NCBI RefSeq assembly: GCF_003544875.1
Contig: NZ_CP032094.1
Span: 1,116,001-1,180,000, forward strand
Length of the DNA: 64,000 nucleotides
Direction of reading: 5' to 3'
Origin: Vibrio alfacsensis
GTDB taxonomy: Bacteria > Pseudomonadota > Gammaproteobacteria > Enterobacterales > Vibrionaceae
The stretch's first letter is position 1; every line of letters begins with the position of its first letter. The translations under genes and the position numbers were made by a program. Shown here piece after piece: positions 51,683 to 61,333 of the stretch. The notes beneath the pieces are model-generated. The model was not told the DNA's origin. It did not search any database and worked only from the letters and a program-made list of their open reading frames with translations.

Positions 51683-52235
51683 ATGATCAAAATGAAACCA
51701 ATTTTAGGCCATGCATTATGCATTACTCTGCTTCTCTTTAGTCCTTGGGCGGTCAGTTCAAACTGTCCGGAGATACTTCAAGGTAAACAACGTCTGCTCA
51801 ACTCAACAGATGAGGTTAACCTATGTGAAGAGTTCAAAGGAAAAACGCTTCTTGTCGTCAACACCGCCAGTCAATGCGGCTTCACTCCACAACTAGAACA
51901 ATTAGAAACCTTGCATCAAACCTACAAAGATAACAACTTTTCAGTGATTGGCTTTCCAAGTAATGACTTTCGCCAAGACAGAGGAAGTGAAGAAAACACC
52001 GCAAAATATGCTACCTAGACTATGGCGTCACTTTTCCAATGATGGCTCGAACATCGGTACTTGGTGATAACGCGAACCCAATTTTCGCCACGATCAGTTC
52101 GCAAGCTGGTATTACACCAAAATGGAATTTCTATAAGTTCTTAATCGATAAAACGGTAAGGTCATTGCTACTTTCCCTAGTTCAACTTCGCCAATGAGTA
52201 CTACGCTTACCTCTATCATTGAACAACAGCTTTAG
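51683..52235 (+). pseudogene. Glutathione peroxidase-like gene with two frame breaks
   Basis: About 184 residues when restored. The signal peptide KPILGHALCITLLLFSPWAVSS is followed by LLVVNTASQCGFTPQ with the catalytic Cys (Cys type, not selenocysteine), IGFPSNDF, and WNFYKFLID. The frame is lost at 52006/52007 (a base missing after GCAAAA; KVCYLDYGVTFP is in the next frame) and again at 52150-52153 (one A missing; NGKVIATFPSS follows). Either recent damage or two sequence errors. It is probably a periplasmic thiol peroxidase of the BtuE type. Confidence 0.85.
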
Positions 52236-52245
52236 GGAAATCAAA

Positions 52246-52692
52246 ATGACAACAACACGATCTACCATGCTGCAATTAGGGTACCTAGGATTACTACCTT
52301 TTTTATTTAGTTTAGTTCTGATCCTCTCCGAAATGACCTTATTTAACTTAACTGGTCAACAGTTCTTTATCGCTTATAGCGCCGTGATTCTGAGCTTTCT
52401 ATCTGGTGTGCTGTGGGGAAATGCCATTGATCACTACTATCACCGCCTTAGCCGAAATGCGCTAGTTCTAAGTAATTTGTTTGTGTTGCTTGCGTGGGGA
52501 GCGTTGCTTCAAGGCAACAAACACTATGCCATAGCCACGCTTCTTCTCGCGGCGGGCTACATCGCGGTGTGGTATGCAGAAAAAATTATCAGGAAAGTAG
52601 AAAGAGAAGCAGAGCCAAAAGGCTATCAGTTAATGCGTGGTAAGCTCACTTCGGGTGTCGTGTTCATGCATGGGCTTGTGCTACTTGCATAA
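52246..52692 (+). CDS. DUF3429 membrane protein
   Basis: 148 residues, five predicted membrane helices: MTTTRSTMLQLGYLGLLPFLFSLVLILSE, then IAYSAVILSFLSGVLWGNA, a family mark of DUF3429. Start at 52246 has AGGGAAATC upstream; 11 bases separate it from the peroxidase stop, so the two may be co-transcribed. Function unknown. Confidence 0.85.
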   Translation: MTTTRSTMLQLGYLGLLPFLFSLVLILSEMTLFNLTGQQFFIAYSAVILSFLSGVLWGNAIDHYYHRLSRNALVLSNLFVLLAWGALLQGNKHYAIATLLLAAGYIAVWYAEKIIRKVEREAEPKGYQLMRGKLTSGVVFMHGLVLLA

Positions 52693-52739
52693 AAGTACTT
52701 GCATAAAGCTATTTGAATAAAATTACTCGCATCAACTAA
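52684..52739. repeat. Four degenerate 14-base tandem units
   Basis: CTTGCATAAAAGTA, CTTGCATAAAGCTA, TTTGAATAAAATTA and CTCGCATCAACTAA follow each other exactly head to tail, starting inside the last codons of the DUF3429 gene. The copies decay in one direction, as if made by stepwise duplication. Confidence 0.75.
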
Positions 52740-52804
52740 CCCTCTTTTCATGCTTCATTGCTTAAAAGTGGCGACATAAACCATCGCCACTTTTACATCA
52801 AAAA

Positions 52805-53404
52805 TTAAAGCGTAAGCAGGTAATTCACAAGATCGTTGTATTCATCGTAGCTACGGATTTCATTTGGTAGGACGATGTACTTATTGTTGACAACCACACC
52901 TGGAACGCCAGTTAAGGTGCTTTGTATAAACTGCTTATCAAAACCCTTTTGCATCGAGTTCACCGCAAAACTGTTGTAAGCCGCATCAAACTTCTTCCCG
53001 TCTACGCCGTTATCGACAAAAATTTGTTTTAATTCAGCTTCATTCTTAGGCGCTTGATGTTTCTGATGAATTTGAGCGAACATTGCAGGCACCATTTTTT
53101 CCTCTACGCCCAAAGACACCATGGTCGCATAAGACTTCGCCATTGGTACCGCCATATCACTCCCCATAAACGCAACATGCACTTTCTCAAAATTTGCATT
53201 TTTCGGTAACGCCGGTTTCAAGTTGTCAATGACGGCTTCAAACTTATAACAATGTGGGCAATAGAAAGAGAAGTATTCAGTCACCGTTGGTTTAGTGGCT
53301 TTCTCTACATCCAGTACTTTGTAATGCTTACCTTGCTCAAATTGTGCCGCATGCGCGGTAAATGCGAATAACAGTGTGCTGCAAAATGCGAATAATTTTT
53401 TCAT
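52805..53404 (-). CDS. dsbA: Periplasmic thiol:disulfide oxidoreductase DsbA
   Basis: 199 residues. Signal peptide KKLFAFCSTLLFAFTAHA, active site YFSFYCPHCYKFEA, a helical insert, and the cis-Pro loop (LTGVPGVVVNNKYIV). It puts disulfides into exported proteins. Start at 53404; the frame extends ten codons further without a ribosome site. Whether this is the main or a second DsbA cannot be told here. Confidence 0.93.
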   Translation of the reverse strand: MKKLFAFCSTLLFAFTAHAAQFEQGKHYKVLDVEKATKPTVTEYFSFYCPHCYKFEAVIDNLKPALPKNANFEKVHVAFMGSDMAVPMAKSYATMVSLGVEEKMVPAMFAQIHQKHQAPKNEAELKQIFVDNGVDGKKFDAAYNSFAVNSMQKGFDKQFIQSTLTGVPGVVVNNKYIVLPNEIRSYDEYNDLVNYLLTL

Positions 53405-53562
53405 GTTTGATCCTTTTAGGCATTTGATAGCCAAAATTCATTCGTTAAGCCTCAACGATGAATCAGAAAATCTACATTGCTCATTTGTGAAAGGCGTAGA
53501 TGATTCCGAGTTGAAGTTTGTTAATACGCTGCCAGACAACTGGCAGATGATGAATATAAAGG

Positions 53563-53940
53563 TCAAACAATTGGAGGACGGTACGGCTGATAAATCACCA
53601 CTACCGCTTTTGGCGTTGGTAGCTTGTCAATCAAGGCAAGCCGATGTGGCAATAACATCAAATCATCTTGTGATAAATTCGTTGGCATTTTGACAATGCA
53701 TGAGGAGCTACAACTGGTATGGGCTTGTTGCCCTTTATCAACTTGATGAGCAACGTGATGGGATTCATCACAGTCTGTATTCTCTACAGACATCTGCTTT
53801 TGAAATGCTAATTGAAGATCGTAATTTAACCCACTTTCAATTGGAACGGCGGCGGCACGCGCACTTGAAGCCATACTCGTCAGCAACATTGCTAACAAGC
53901 AGAGCATCGTCGTCATCCATGCACGGTTAAAACTTAACAT
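53563..53940 (-). CDS. Exported small protein with Cys/His cluster
   Basis: 125 residues. Signal-like start (MTTMLCLLAMLLTSMASSARA) and a mature part with DCDESHHVAHQVDKGQQAHTSCSSSC, a cluster of four Cys and several His that could bind a metal. It lies upstream of dsbA on the same strand. No family recognised, although the pattern resembles small periplasmic copper- or zinc-linked proteins. Confidence 0.6.
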   Translation of the reverse strand: MLSFNRAWMTTMLCLLAMLLTSMASSARAAAVPIESGLNYDLQLAFQKQMSVENTDCDESHHVAHQVDKGQQAHTSCSSSCIVKMPTNLSQDDLMLLPHRLALIDKLPTPKAVVVIYQPYRPPIV

Positions 53941-54131
53941 AAAACATCTTCAAAATATGGTGAACCCTCATCATACATAATCCCGTTTTGCACACAAGCC
54001 AGTCAGCCCCGTTACCCCCACAAAAAAGAAAATTCAATATACGATACCGACTACAATCCCGATAACACTTGAAATTGCTATGAAACCTGAGTAATAGTTA
54101 GATCAGTTTTTGTACAAACAAGGAAACCTTA

Positions 54132-54433
54132 ATGCTTAAAAGAGATTTTTAAAACCAAAGATGAAGTTGAAGTCACGTTCGAGCTAGATAAAAACCAATG
54201 GGAATCGATTCAAATTGCAGGCGATTTTAACAACTGGCAACCAGAACCAATGAAGCTCGTCAAAAAGTGGCCAGTTTAAATTTAAAACGCGCTTGCCAAA
54301 GGAAAAAAATATTCAGTTTCGCTACCTATTCGATGATGTTGAATGGGAAAACGACCCACAAGCAGACGCTTACGTGCCAAATGATTTCGGTAGCGACAAT
54401 AGCGTAGTAAGTACACAAACCCAATCTGCTTAA
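54132..54433 (+). pseudogene. Stand-alone glycogen-binding (CBM48-like) gene with two frame breaks
   Basis: Encodes about 100 residues when restored: KTKDEVEVTFELDKNQWESIQIAGDFNNWQPEPM, then FKFKTRLPKEKNIQFRYLFDDVEWENDPQADAYVPN. The GDFNNWQ motif is the starch/glycogen-binding mark of AMPK-beta/isoamylase N domains. An extra A in AAAA 54138-54141 and another in AAAAA 54262-54266 break the frame. A good terminator follows at 54471. It may bind glycogen or another glucan as a small cytoplasmic protein. Confidence 0.78.
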
Positions 54434-54470
54434 ACATCTCTACTTCTCTTTTAGGGTATCGATTTAACTC

Positions 54471-54494
54471 AAGGCGCACTCATGCGCCTTTTTT
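54471..54494 (+). terminator. Terminator after the CBM48-like gene
   Basis: AAGGCGCA / TGCGCCTT, eight pairs around CTCA, then TTTT. Confidence 0.9.
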
Positions 54495-54718
54495 CATCTA
54501 CGATTATGAACAGTGATCACTCACACATTATTGCCAGGTAGCATGTTATTACCAGATAGGTATCACTACTAGATACGCCATTGTTGTCATGTAACAACAG
54601 TGTTTTACCTAAAGTGATATATATCAACAAAAAGCATTTCCTTAATATATCGCCATCGCAGTGAGACAACTGCTCTCAAACAACGCTATTTTCAAGCAAG
54701 AATAAAAGGAAACAAAAG

Positions 54719-55437
54719 ATGAAAAACTGATCGTAATTACTGGTGCAAGCTCAGGTATTGGTGAAGCCATCGCTCGTCGCTTAAGCGATGAAGGTCACCC
54801 TCTTCTTCTTCTGGCTCGCCGCGTAGAACGTTTGGAAGCATTAAACTTACCAAACACACTATGTGAGAAAGTAGACGTAACAGACAAATCTTCTTTTGAA
54901 GCTGCTATCGCAAAAGCAGAAGATAAATTTGGTCCAGCAGATGCGTTAGTGAACAACGCCGGTGTGATGTTGCTTGGTCAAATTGACGTTCAAGATGCTT
55001 CTGAGTGGAAACGCATGTTTGATGTGAATGTTCTTGGTCTACTATACGGAATGCAATCAGTTCTAGCGCCAATGAAAGCACGTAACAGCGGTACCATCAT
55101 CAACATCAGCTCAATCGCTGGTAAGAAAACGTTCCCTGACCATGCCGCATACTGTGGTACTAAATTCGCCGTACACGCTATCTCAGAAAACGTGCGCGAA
55201 GAAGTTGCCGCATATAATGTACGCGTAACAACCATTGCTCCGGGTGCCGTTGAAACTGAATTGTTGTCTCATACCACTTCTCAAGATATCAAAGATGGTT
55301 ATGACGCTTGGAAAGTGGATATGGGTGGCGTACTTGCGGCAGATGATATCGCTCGCGCTGTCGTATTTGCTTACCAACAGCCTCAAAACGTTTGTATTCG
55401 TGAAATAGCGCTTGCTCCAACAAAACAACAGCCTTAA
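54719..55437 (+). CDS. Short-chain dehydrogenase (NADP-dependent type), frameshift after codon 2
   Basis: About 239 residues when restored. ATG 54719 with AAGGA 13 bases before it, then a missing A in the run 54722-54726; the rest reads L-I-V-I-T-G-A-S-S-G-I-G-E-A-I-A-R-R, DVTDKSSFEAAIAKAE, NNAGVML, ISSIAGKKTFPDHAAYCGTKFAVHA (Ser-Tyr-Lys triad) and TIAPGAVETELLSH. YdfG-like family of broad-specificity 3-hydroxyacyl or carbonyl reductases. A terminator follows. Confidence 0.88.
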
Positions 55438-55455
55438 TTATTCACCAAATAGCAA

Positions 55456-55481
55456 AAAACCGATCCTGTGATCGGTTTTTT
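55456..55481 (+). terminator. Terminator of the dehydrogenase gene
   Basis: AAAACCGATC / GATCGGTTTT, ten pairs around CTGT, then more T. Confidence 0.92.
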
Positions 55482-55541
55482 CTGTCTATTGTCTTTACCG
55501 TCAGTGTTTTAAGCACATTTGTTTTTATCACAACTGGTCTA

Positions 55542-55580
55542 TCGCAATTGTTCTTACCGCAATTATTCTTATCGCAGAAC
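55542..55580. repeat. Degenerate 15-base direct repeat
   Basis: TCGCAATTGTTCTTA, CCGCAATTATTCTTA and a partial TCGCAGAAC follow each other upstream of the response regulator gene. Confidence 0.65.
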
Positions 55581-55676
55581 CTCTCACGCTCAATCTAAGT
55601 GCTTATTTCTGTCGATTGAAATTCCAAACAAAGTTGTATAAGTTCCAGTGACCTTTTCAGCTGTCCTGTCACTATT

Positions 55677-56390
55677 ATGAATACACATCATGCTAAGCCC
55701 TCTCTTTTTATCATTGAGGATGACTTCAAACTTCGCAGCATGCTCTGTGATTACTTTATTACTCAAGGGTTTCAAGTCACATGTATTGATAATGGGACGG
55801 ACGCACCTGACGCAATTCTCATTTCACAACCCGAGCTTGTGTTGCTGGATTTAATGCTGCCGGGCCAAGATGGACTCAGCGTATGTCGACAGATTAGAGA
55901 GGGTTATAAAGGCAAAGTTCTGATGCTTACTGCAAGTGATGATGATTTTGACCACGTTGCTGCGTTAGAAATTGGGGCCGATGATTTTGTCACTAAACCA
56001 ATCAAACCAAGAGTGCTACTGGCGAGAATTCGAATGTTACTGCGTCGCCAGCCAATAGAATCTGAGGTAGAAAACACCCTTAACGTCGGTGAACTGAAAC
56101 TTAATCGCCTACGAAAAGCCTGCACATTGCATGAAAAGTCCGTGTCACTTACCGACGGTGAATTTGATCTTCTTTGGATACTCGCAAGCCATCCTGAACA
56201 ACCCCTTTCTCGCGAGTGGCTCACTAAAACGTTACGTGGTATTGATTACGACGGCACGGACAGAACCATCGACAATCGAATCGTAACGCTACGTAAAAAG
56301 CTTGATGATACCACCACGCCTCCGCAGAAAATCGTCACCATCCGCGGCAAAGGGTACTTATTTATTCCAGATGCATGGGAGCAAAAATGA
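55677..56390 (+). CDS. OmpR-family response regulator (RstA-like)
   Basis: 237 residues. Receiver with acidic FIIEDD and Asp58 in LVLLDLMLPGQDGLSVCRQI; a winged-helix output domain with LTDGEFDLLWILASHPEQPLSREWL and RTIDNRIVTLRKKLDD. The receiver and its kinase resemble E. coli RstA/RstB. The stop overlaps the kinase start by four bases. Confidence 0.9.
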   Translation: MNTHHAKPSLFIIEDDFKLRSMLCDYFITQGFQVTCIDNGTDAPDAILISQPELVLLDLMLPGQDGLSVCRQIREGYKGKVLMLTASDDDFDHVAALEIGADDFVTKPIKPRVLLARIRMLLRRQPIESEVENTLNVGELKLNRLRKACTLHEKSVSLTDGEFDLLWILASHPEQPLSREWLTKTLRGIDYDGTDRTIDNRIVTLRKKLDDTTTPPQKIVTIRGKGYLFIPDAWEQK

Positions 56391-57694
56391 AGCGTATCTA
56401 TCTAGAAAGCTTTTTAGGTCTCATCATCCTATTTGTTGCTAGCTTAATTGGTTATGAAGTGATCGTTTACCAATTAAATACCGATTACGACTATCTTCTG
56501 GAAGAGCATGAAGCTCAAGCATTCCACGAATTTATTTACCCAATCTATCAAGAGAAAGGGGAAGACTATACCATCAAGCAACTTGAAAAATTAGCCACAT
56601 CAAGTCACATGCTGTTAGTCGCCCAAGAGATGACCCACCTCCCTCCTGAGGTACGAGTGGTCTTTGATGAATCTCCTGCCCTAAACACCGCTTTTGACGA
56701 AGACCGAAACTTATGGTTTCGTTTTGAACCAAATTCACCGATTTTTAAACTTAGTGAGAACCCTAACAGCCCTATTATTCAAGCCATTCACTTTGATGAT
56801 AACGTTGTCTGGGTATTTTTTCTTGCTGGCTTTGCGATCTACTGCGTTCTATTGATTTGGTTTTTAAGCCGACGTATTCGCACCCTGGAAAAAGTGACTA
56901 TTGATTTCGCCTCTGGCAACTTCGAAGCACGGGCGGAAACAACAAGTGCCAAAGCGGTCGGTTCATTGAATCGACGTTTTAACGAGATGGCAGAAAAAGT
57001 TTCCCGCTTAATCACCAGTAACAGAATGTTGACCAATGCGGTTGCCCATGAACTTCGTACACCAATATTTCGCCTACAATGGCAAGCTGATTTGTTAGCC
57101 GACACCTCCCTCAGCAAAGAGCAGAACAAGTATGTGACGAGCATTGTTGAAGATATTGATGAAATGGAAAATATGGTGGATGAACTGCTTTATTACGCAA
57201 AAATGGAGCAACCGGATGCTGAAATTCAGTCCTCACAGATCAGTATAAATTCGTTCATCCAGTCTTTACTGCCAAGGTGGCAACGAGAAACCCCTATCAC
57301 CATTTCTTTGCTTGAGTCGGAAATCAGCGACACGACAACTCTCGTCGACCAAAAACTTCTACAGAGAGCGCTAGATAATCTACTACGCAATGCCATGCGT
57401 TATGCTCAACGCGATATCACGTTAAAAATACGGGCGCAATGTGAATGTTTGTGTATCGACGTTCATGATGATGGCTGTGGCATTGATGAAACAGACTGGC
57501 CTCATTTGTTCGATGCTTTCTATAGTGCGCATAAATCTCGCAATAAAAACAGCAGCGGCTTCGGCCTAGGACTCGCTATCGTGAAGCAAATTGTAGAATT
57601 ACAAAACGGTTCAGTATCTGTTGCACATAGTCACTTAGGCGGGGCACGCTTTACGATCTGCCTACCCAAAATAGATTCGTCATTATCCTCATAG
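56387..57694 (+). CDS. Sensor histidine kinase (RstB-like)
   Basis: 435 residues from ATG 56387 in the ATGA overlap with the regulator. Two membrane helices (LGLIILFVASLIGYEVIVYQL and VWVFFLAGFAIYCVLLIWFL) flank an acidic periplasmic loop; HAMP, HisKA with AVAHELRTPIFRL, and HATPase with DDGCGIDETDW and GFGLGLAIVKQI follow. The acidic loop would suit cation or cationic-peptide sensing. Located two genes before eptA. Confidence 0.9.
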   Translation: MKRIYLESFLGLIILFVASLIGYEVIVYQLNTDYDYLLEEHEAQAFHEFIYPIYQEKGEDYTIKQLEKLATSSHMLLVAQEMTHLPPEVRVVFDESPALNTAFDEDRNLWFRFEPNSPIFKLSENPNSPIIQAIHFDDNVVWVFFLAGFAIYCVLLIWFLSRRIRTLEKVTIDFASGNFEARAETTSAKAVGSLNRRFNEMAEKVSRLITSNRMLTNAVAHELRTPIFRLQWQADLLADTSLSKEQNKYVTSIVEDIDEMENMVDELLYYAKMEQPDAEIQSSQISINSFIQSLLPRWQRETPITISLLESEISDTTTLVDQKLLQRALDNLLRNAMRYAQRDITLKIRAQCECLCIDVHDDGCGIDETDWPHLFDAFYSAHKSRNKNSSGFGLGLAIVKQIVELQNGSVSVAHSHLGGARFTICLPKIDSSLSS

Positions 57695-57877
57695 GGTCAG
57701 TTGACCTTTTGAGCTAATTTTTGCAGTGAATCCCTAATAATGCATTAAATGTTAAGTATCTCGATGCTAATCAGGCCATTACATAAACCGACATTTCAAT
57801 ACAATTAAATGACAGAGGTTAATAATAAAACAGCGTACATTTAAGCTACAATTTCACTGCAACAATGGAACGCTCAA

Positions 57878-58270
57878 ATGTACAAACCTCTTATTCTCAT
57901 CGCCCTCTCTTCTACACTTGCAGCTTGTGCCTACAATCAAGAACCCGTTGTGGATATGACCAATGTTGACCAAGCAAAATACGAACAAGACTTTGCCTAC
58001 TGCCAAGGCTACGCAGAAAAAGTCGATAAAGGTGAAGCCGCAAAAGTAGGCGCACAAAACAACGCGGTGAGTGGCGCTCTTATTGGTGCAGTCGCCGGCG
58101 CACTAGAAGATGGGCTTGGTGGAGCGGCTGTCGGTGCTGTTGCCGGAACCGCGGTAGGTGCAGGGGCTGGCGCACTTGGTGGTGCAACCGATTCCACGAA
58201 AACCCAATCTTTAGTGCTGCGTCAATGTCTTGCTAAAAAAGGTTACACCGTTTACGACCTTGAGTCTTAA
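57878..58270 (+). CDS. Glycine-zipper lipoprotein
   Basis: 130 residues. Lipobox LAAC, then DFAYCQGYAEKVDK, a glycine zipper (GALIGAVAGALEDGLGGAAVGAVAGTAVGAGAGALGG) and a Cys-containing end (LRQCLAKKGYTVYDLE). The two Cys outside the lipobox could pair. The glycine zipper suggests insertion in the outer membrane. Single gene between the two-component system and eptA. Confidence 0.85.
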   Translation: MYKPLILIALSSTLAACAYNQEPVVDMTNVDQAKYEQDFAYCQGYAEKVDKGEAAKVGAQNNAVSGALIGAVAGALEDGLGGAAVGAVAGTAVGAGAGALGGATDSTKTQSLVLRQCLAKKGYTVYDLES

Positions 58271-58597
58271 CCATAAACAATTCATGCAGAGCGAGATTTT
58301 TATTTAAGACTAGGGAAATTTCACAATTGTTTCACGCTCTAGTCCTTATTCTGTCTCTGAATTTAATGCCTTTTCTTTTCGGGGAATGTGAAATTTCAAC
58401 TTCCCCATTTCTTTTGGCGATGTAACGCCATATTTGAAAACCAAGATAAACAGGCTTTCGCTTGATTTATAACGTGAGCGTATCACCTCAGGCATGAAGC
58501 TATTCTGGTGTTGCGTTGTTTTCAGATAAGAGCTGGTAGGGATCCTTGTTCTGTCTGTTTGTGCGTTTTGTTTTAGTACTATTTCAGACTGCCACTT
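58271..58597. other. Upstream region of eptA with a palindrome
   Basis: Non-coding. GGGGAA…TTCCCC (58381-58406) encloses the symmetric TGAAATTTCA, so a long dyad of regulator-site size lies about 200 bases before eptA. A second TTCACAATTGTTTCAC segment lies at 58319. I cannot assign a regulator. Confidence 0.5.
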
Positions 58598-60250
58598 ATG
58601 AAAATAATAAACTCTCCATCTAAAGGTATCTCATACGTTACTTTTACTCTTCTTTTAGCGCTTTATTTTGCGATTGTAGTAAACGTTCCTATCTATAAAG
58701 AACTGGTTCACATTCTCTCATCTCTCGAACAAGTAAAAATTGGTTTCATCATTACCATTCCAATCTTCTTTTTTGCTGCGCTCAATTTTCTATTCAACTT
58801 GTTCAGCTGGCCCTTATTCAGTAAGCCTTTCTTTATTCTACTGCTCATCACATCAAGTATGGTTAGCTATGCGAGCTATAACTATGGCACTTTGTTCGAC
58901 AGCAACATGATTGCCAACATCATCGAAACGGACACCAGCGAGGCTAGCTCATACCTCAGCACCTATTCCTTTTTGTGGACGGCGATTATGGGCGTCATTC
59001 CTGCCCTGCTTATGTTTAAAGTGAAATTACAACCACAAAAAGGACACTGGCTCCGCTTCATTTTGACGAAAATAGTCTCAATGTTAATTTCTTTGATTGT
59101 GATTGCTGTTATTGCGGCACTTTACTACCAAGACTACGCGTCGGTTGGACGTAACAACAGCTACCTTAAAAAGATCATCATTCCCACTCAATATGTATAC
59201 AGCTCAGCAAGTTATGTAAAAGAGAACTACCTAACCACACCAGAGCCCTACCGTGAAATTGGTGTCGATGCTAAGCAATCCGAAGATGCACAAGTACAGG
59301 CTGCCGAGAAACCGACACTCTTAGTATTCGTTGTTGGTGAAACCGCACGCAGTCAAAACTATCAGCTAAACGGCTACCACCGAGAAACCAATCCGTACAC
59401 AAGCACATTGGACGTCATTTCATTCCAAGACGTTGCCTCTTGTGGCACTGCTACGGCTGTCTCTGTGCCTTGCATGTTTTCCCAACTGACCCACAGCAAC
59501 TTTGATCGTCAGCAGGCCGATAACCAAGATAACGCGCTTGATATCATGCAACGCGCTGGTGTCGATATTGTTTGGGAAGACAATGACGGCGGCGACAAAC
59601 ATGTCGCGCACAACGTGAAGAAAACCGAGATAGACAGAACGCAGCACAATGCACTTTGCGACGGGCAAACTTGTTACGATATGGCCTTGCTAAAGAACTT
59701 TGACCAGCAAGTTTCAGACATGCAAGGAAATCGAGTGATTGCCATGCACCTTATTGGTAGCCACGGACCGACATATTTCCAGCGTTACCCGAAAGATAAG
59801 GCTTATTTCCAACCCGATTGCCAACAAGCTGACATCGAAAACTGCAGTGTAGAACAAATCGTCAACACTTATGACAATACCATTCGTTACACGGACTTCG
59901 TACTGGCTGAAACTATTGCAAAATTAAAATCACTGGAAGATCGTTACAACACCGCCCTCATTTACATTTCTGACCATGGCGAGTCATTGGGTGAAAACGG
60001 TATGTTTCTACACGGCATGCCTTATAGCCTAGCGCCAGACTACCAAAAACGTGTGCCATTAATACTTTGGATGTCGCCGGGCTTCAAGCAAGCAAAACAC
60101 ATCAATACAGGCTGCTTGAATCAAGAAGCACAAAAGCGTGCGACGCATTCACACGACAATGTGTTCCACTCTCTATTGGGCATTATGGATGTAGAAACCA
60201 GTGCCTACGATGGTGCACTAGACATCTTTAAAACGTGTCGCACATCTTAG
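58598..60250 (+). CDS. eptA: Phosphoethanolamine-lipid A transferase EptA
   Basis: 550 residues, standard size. Five N-terminal membrane helices (from ISYVTFTLLLALYFAIVVNVPIYKELV) and a periplasmic sulfatase-like domain. Thr249 in VVGETARSQNYQLNGYHRETNPYT is the phospho-acceptor; zinc ligands lie in SDHGESLGENGMFLHGMPY. Disulfide Cys pairs (CGTATAVSVPC, CDGQTC) fit the family. It adds phosphoethanolamine to lipid A and lowers sensitivity to cationic peptides. Followed by a terminator. Confidence 0.94.
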   Translation: MKIINSPSKGISYVTFTLLLALYFAIVVNVPIYKELVHILSSLEQVKIGFIITIPIFFFAALNFLFNLFSWPLFSKPFFILLLITSSMVSYASYNYGTLFDSNMIANIIETDTSEASSYLSTYSFLWTAIMGVIPALLMFKVKLQPQKGHWLRFILTKIVSMLISLIVIAVIAALYYQDYASVGRNNSYLKKIIIPTQYVYSSASYVKENYLTTPEPYREIGVDAKQSEDAQVQAAEKPTLLVFVVGETARSQNYQLNGYHRETNPYTSTLDVISFQDVASCGTATAVSVPCMFSQLTHSNFDRQQADNQDNALDIMQRAGVDIVWEDNDGGDKHVAHNVKKTEIDRTQHNALCDGQTCYDMALLKNFDQQVSDMQGNRVIAMHLIGSHGPTYFQRYPKDKAYFQPDCQQADIENCSVEQIVNTYDNTIRYTDFVLAETIAKLKSLEDRYNTALIYISDHGESLGENGMFLHGMPYSLAPDYQKRVPLILWMSPGFKQAKHINTGCLNQEAQKRATHSHDNVFHSLLGIMDVETSAYDGALDIFKTCRTS

Positions 60251-60264
60251 TTTAACTACCCTAA

Positions 60265-60299
60265 AATGCCTGACTTGCCTGTCCAAGTCGGGCATTTTT
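60265..60299 (+). terminator. Terminator of eptA
   Basis: AATGCCTGACTTG / CAAGTCGGGCATT (one G-U) around a six-base loop, then TTTT. Confidence 0.9.
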
Positions 60300-60480
60300 C
60301 TTTATCGAAAGCATGAAATATCACTAGCCACCAGCTTACTGAGGTGCTTTAGCAATACATAGAAAATTTGTACCCAAGATAGTTACCTCTCATCCACTAT
60401 ACTGTTCTCATACGTGGCCTGAACTCATCGATTAGGCCACATTGTGTAACGAACTCAGTTAATTCAATAAGGATAAGAAC

Positions 60481-61200
60481 ATGAAGTGGATGTCGATAGT
60501 CTCACTGCTTTCCCTATCCGCAATAGTCGTTGGTTGTGGTGGAGATTCTTCCGATTCGGGCGTTTCAGTGAGAGCCCTCAATTTTCAAACGGTTAATTTG
60601 GTCGATCAAGGCAGTAGTGGTGTGTCCGATATAAGCGTCAACGCAAAATATAAAGAAAAACAGGAAGTACTGTATTCTAATCTTCCTCTATACGGATCAT
60701 CAGAAAGCGGGGTTATGCTGATTCAAGAAAAAGCCAATAGCTTTGATGTCACTTTTGATCTGATTGAAACCAACTCTCAACAAGTACTTTCAACTAAAAC
60801 CCAAACGATTACTCCGTCGAATCCACAAATCATCTTTGCGTTGGGTGACGCTCGCAGCAACTTTTATGACTTAATATTTCAAGATAAACCCGACACCATA
60901 AACCCAATAAGCCAACAAATTTCTGTGTTCGTCATGGATGCAAGACAGCTAACGGGAGGGAGCAATGTTGATGTTTGGGTCGATGGTTCACAACGTTCAT
61001 TTAATCTGAGTAAACGCACGCTTTCCGATCAAATCATTTTGAATATTAACACCTCAAATATTCCCATAGAACTCATAGAAACAGGGGCCAATACGGTGGT
61101 CGCCTCATGCAATATTTCAACACAAGAGCGCGCGTTCATCGTTGTGTTCGATCCAAGGGATGATTGCCGAATTGTCTCTATTTTAGATCCCGTATTCTAA
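60481..61200 (+). CDS. Secreted lipoprotein of DUF4397-like type
   Basis: 239 residues. Lipobox VVGCG near residue 20, then a linker (GGDSSDSGVS) and beta-rich repeats (VRALNFQTVNLVDQGSSGVSD, VDVWVDGSQRSFNL) that resemble DUF4397 surface proteins. Two late Cys (SCNIST, DDCRIV) may pair. AAGGATAAG precedes the start. Function unknown. Confidence 0.75.
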   Translation: MKWMSIVSLLSLSAIVVGCGGDSSDSGVSVRALNFQTVNLVDQGSSGVSDISVNAKYKEKQEVLYSNLPLYGSSESGVMLIQEKANSFDVTFDLIETNSQQVLSTKTQTITPSNPQIIFALGDARSNFYDLIFQDKPDTINPISQQISVFVMDARQLTGGSNVDVWVDGSQRSFNLSKRTLSDQIILNINTSNIPIELIETGANTVVASCNISTQERAFIVVFDPRDDCRIVSILDPVF

Positions 61201-61333
61201 GCCTCTTGTTCACCTTTTCATCAAACAATAAGGTATGCGTTTTGTGCATGCCTTAATTCACATTTAATCATTTGCGTCATCACTAACTTGTCTCTACACT
61301 CCGCGCTCTTTTTTCTACTCGAGCGCACAATGT

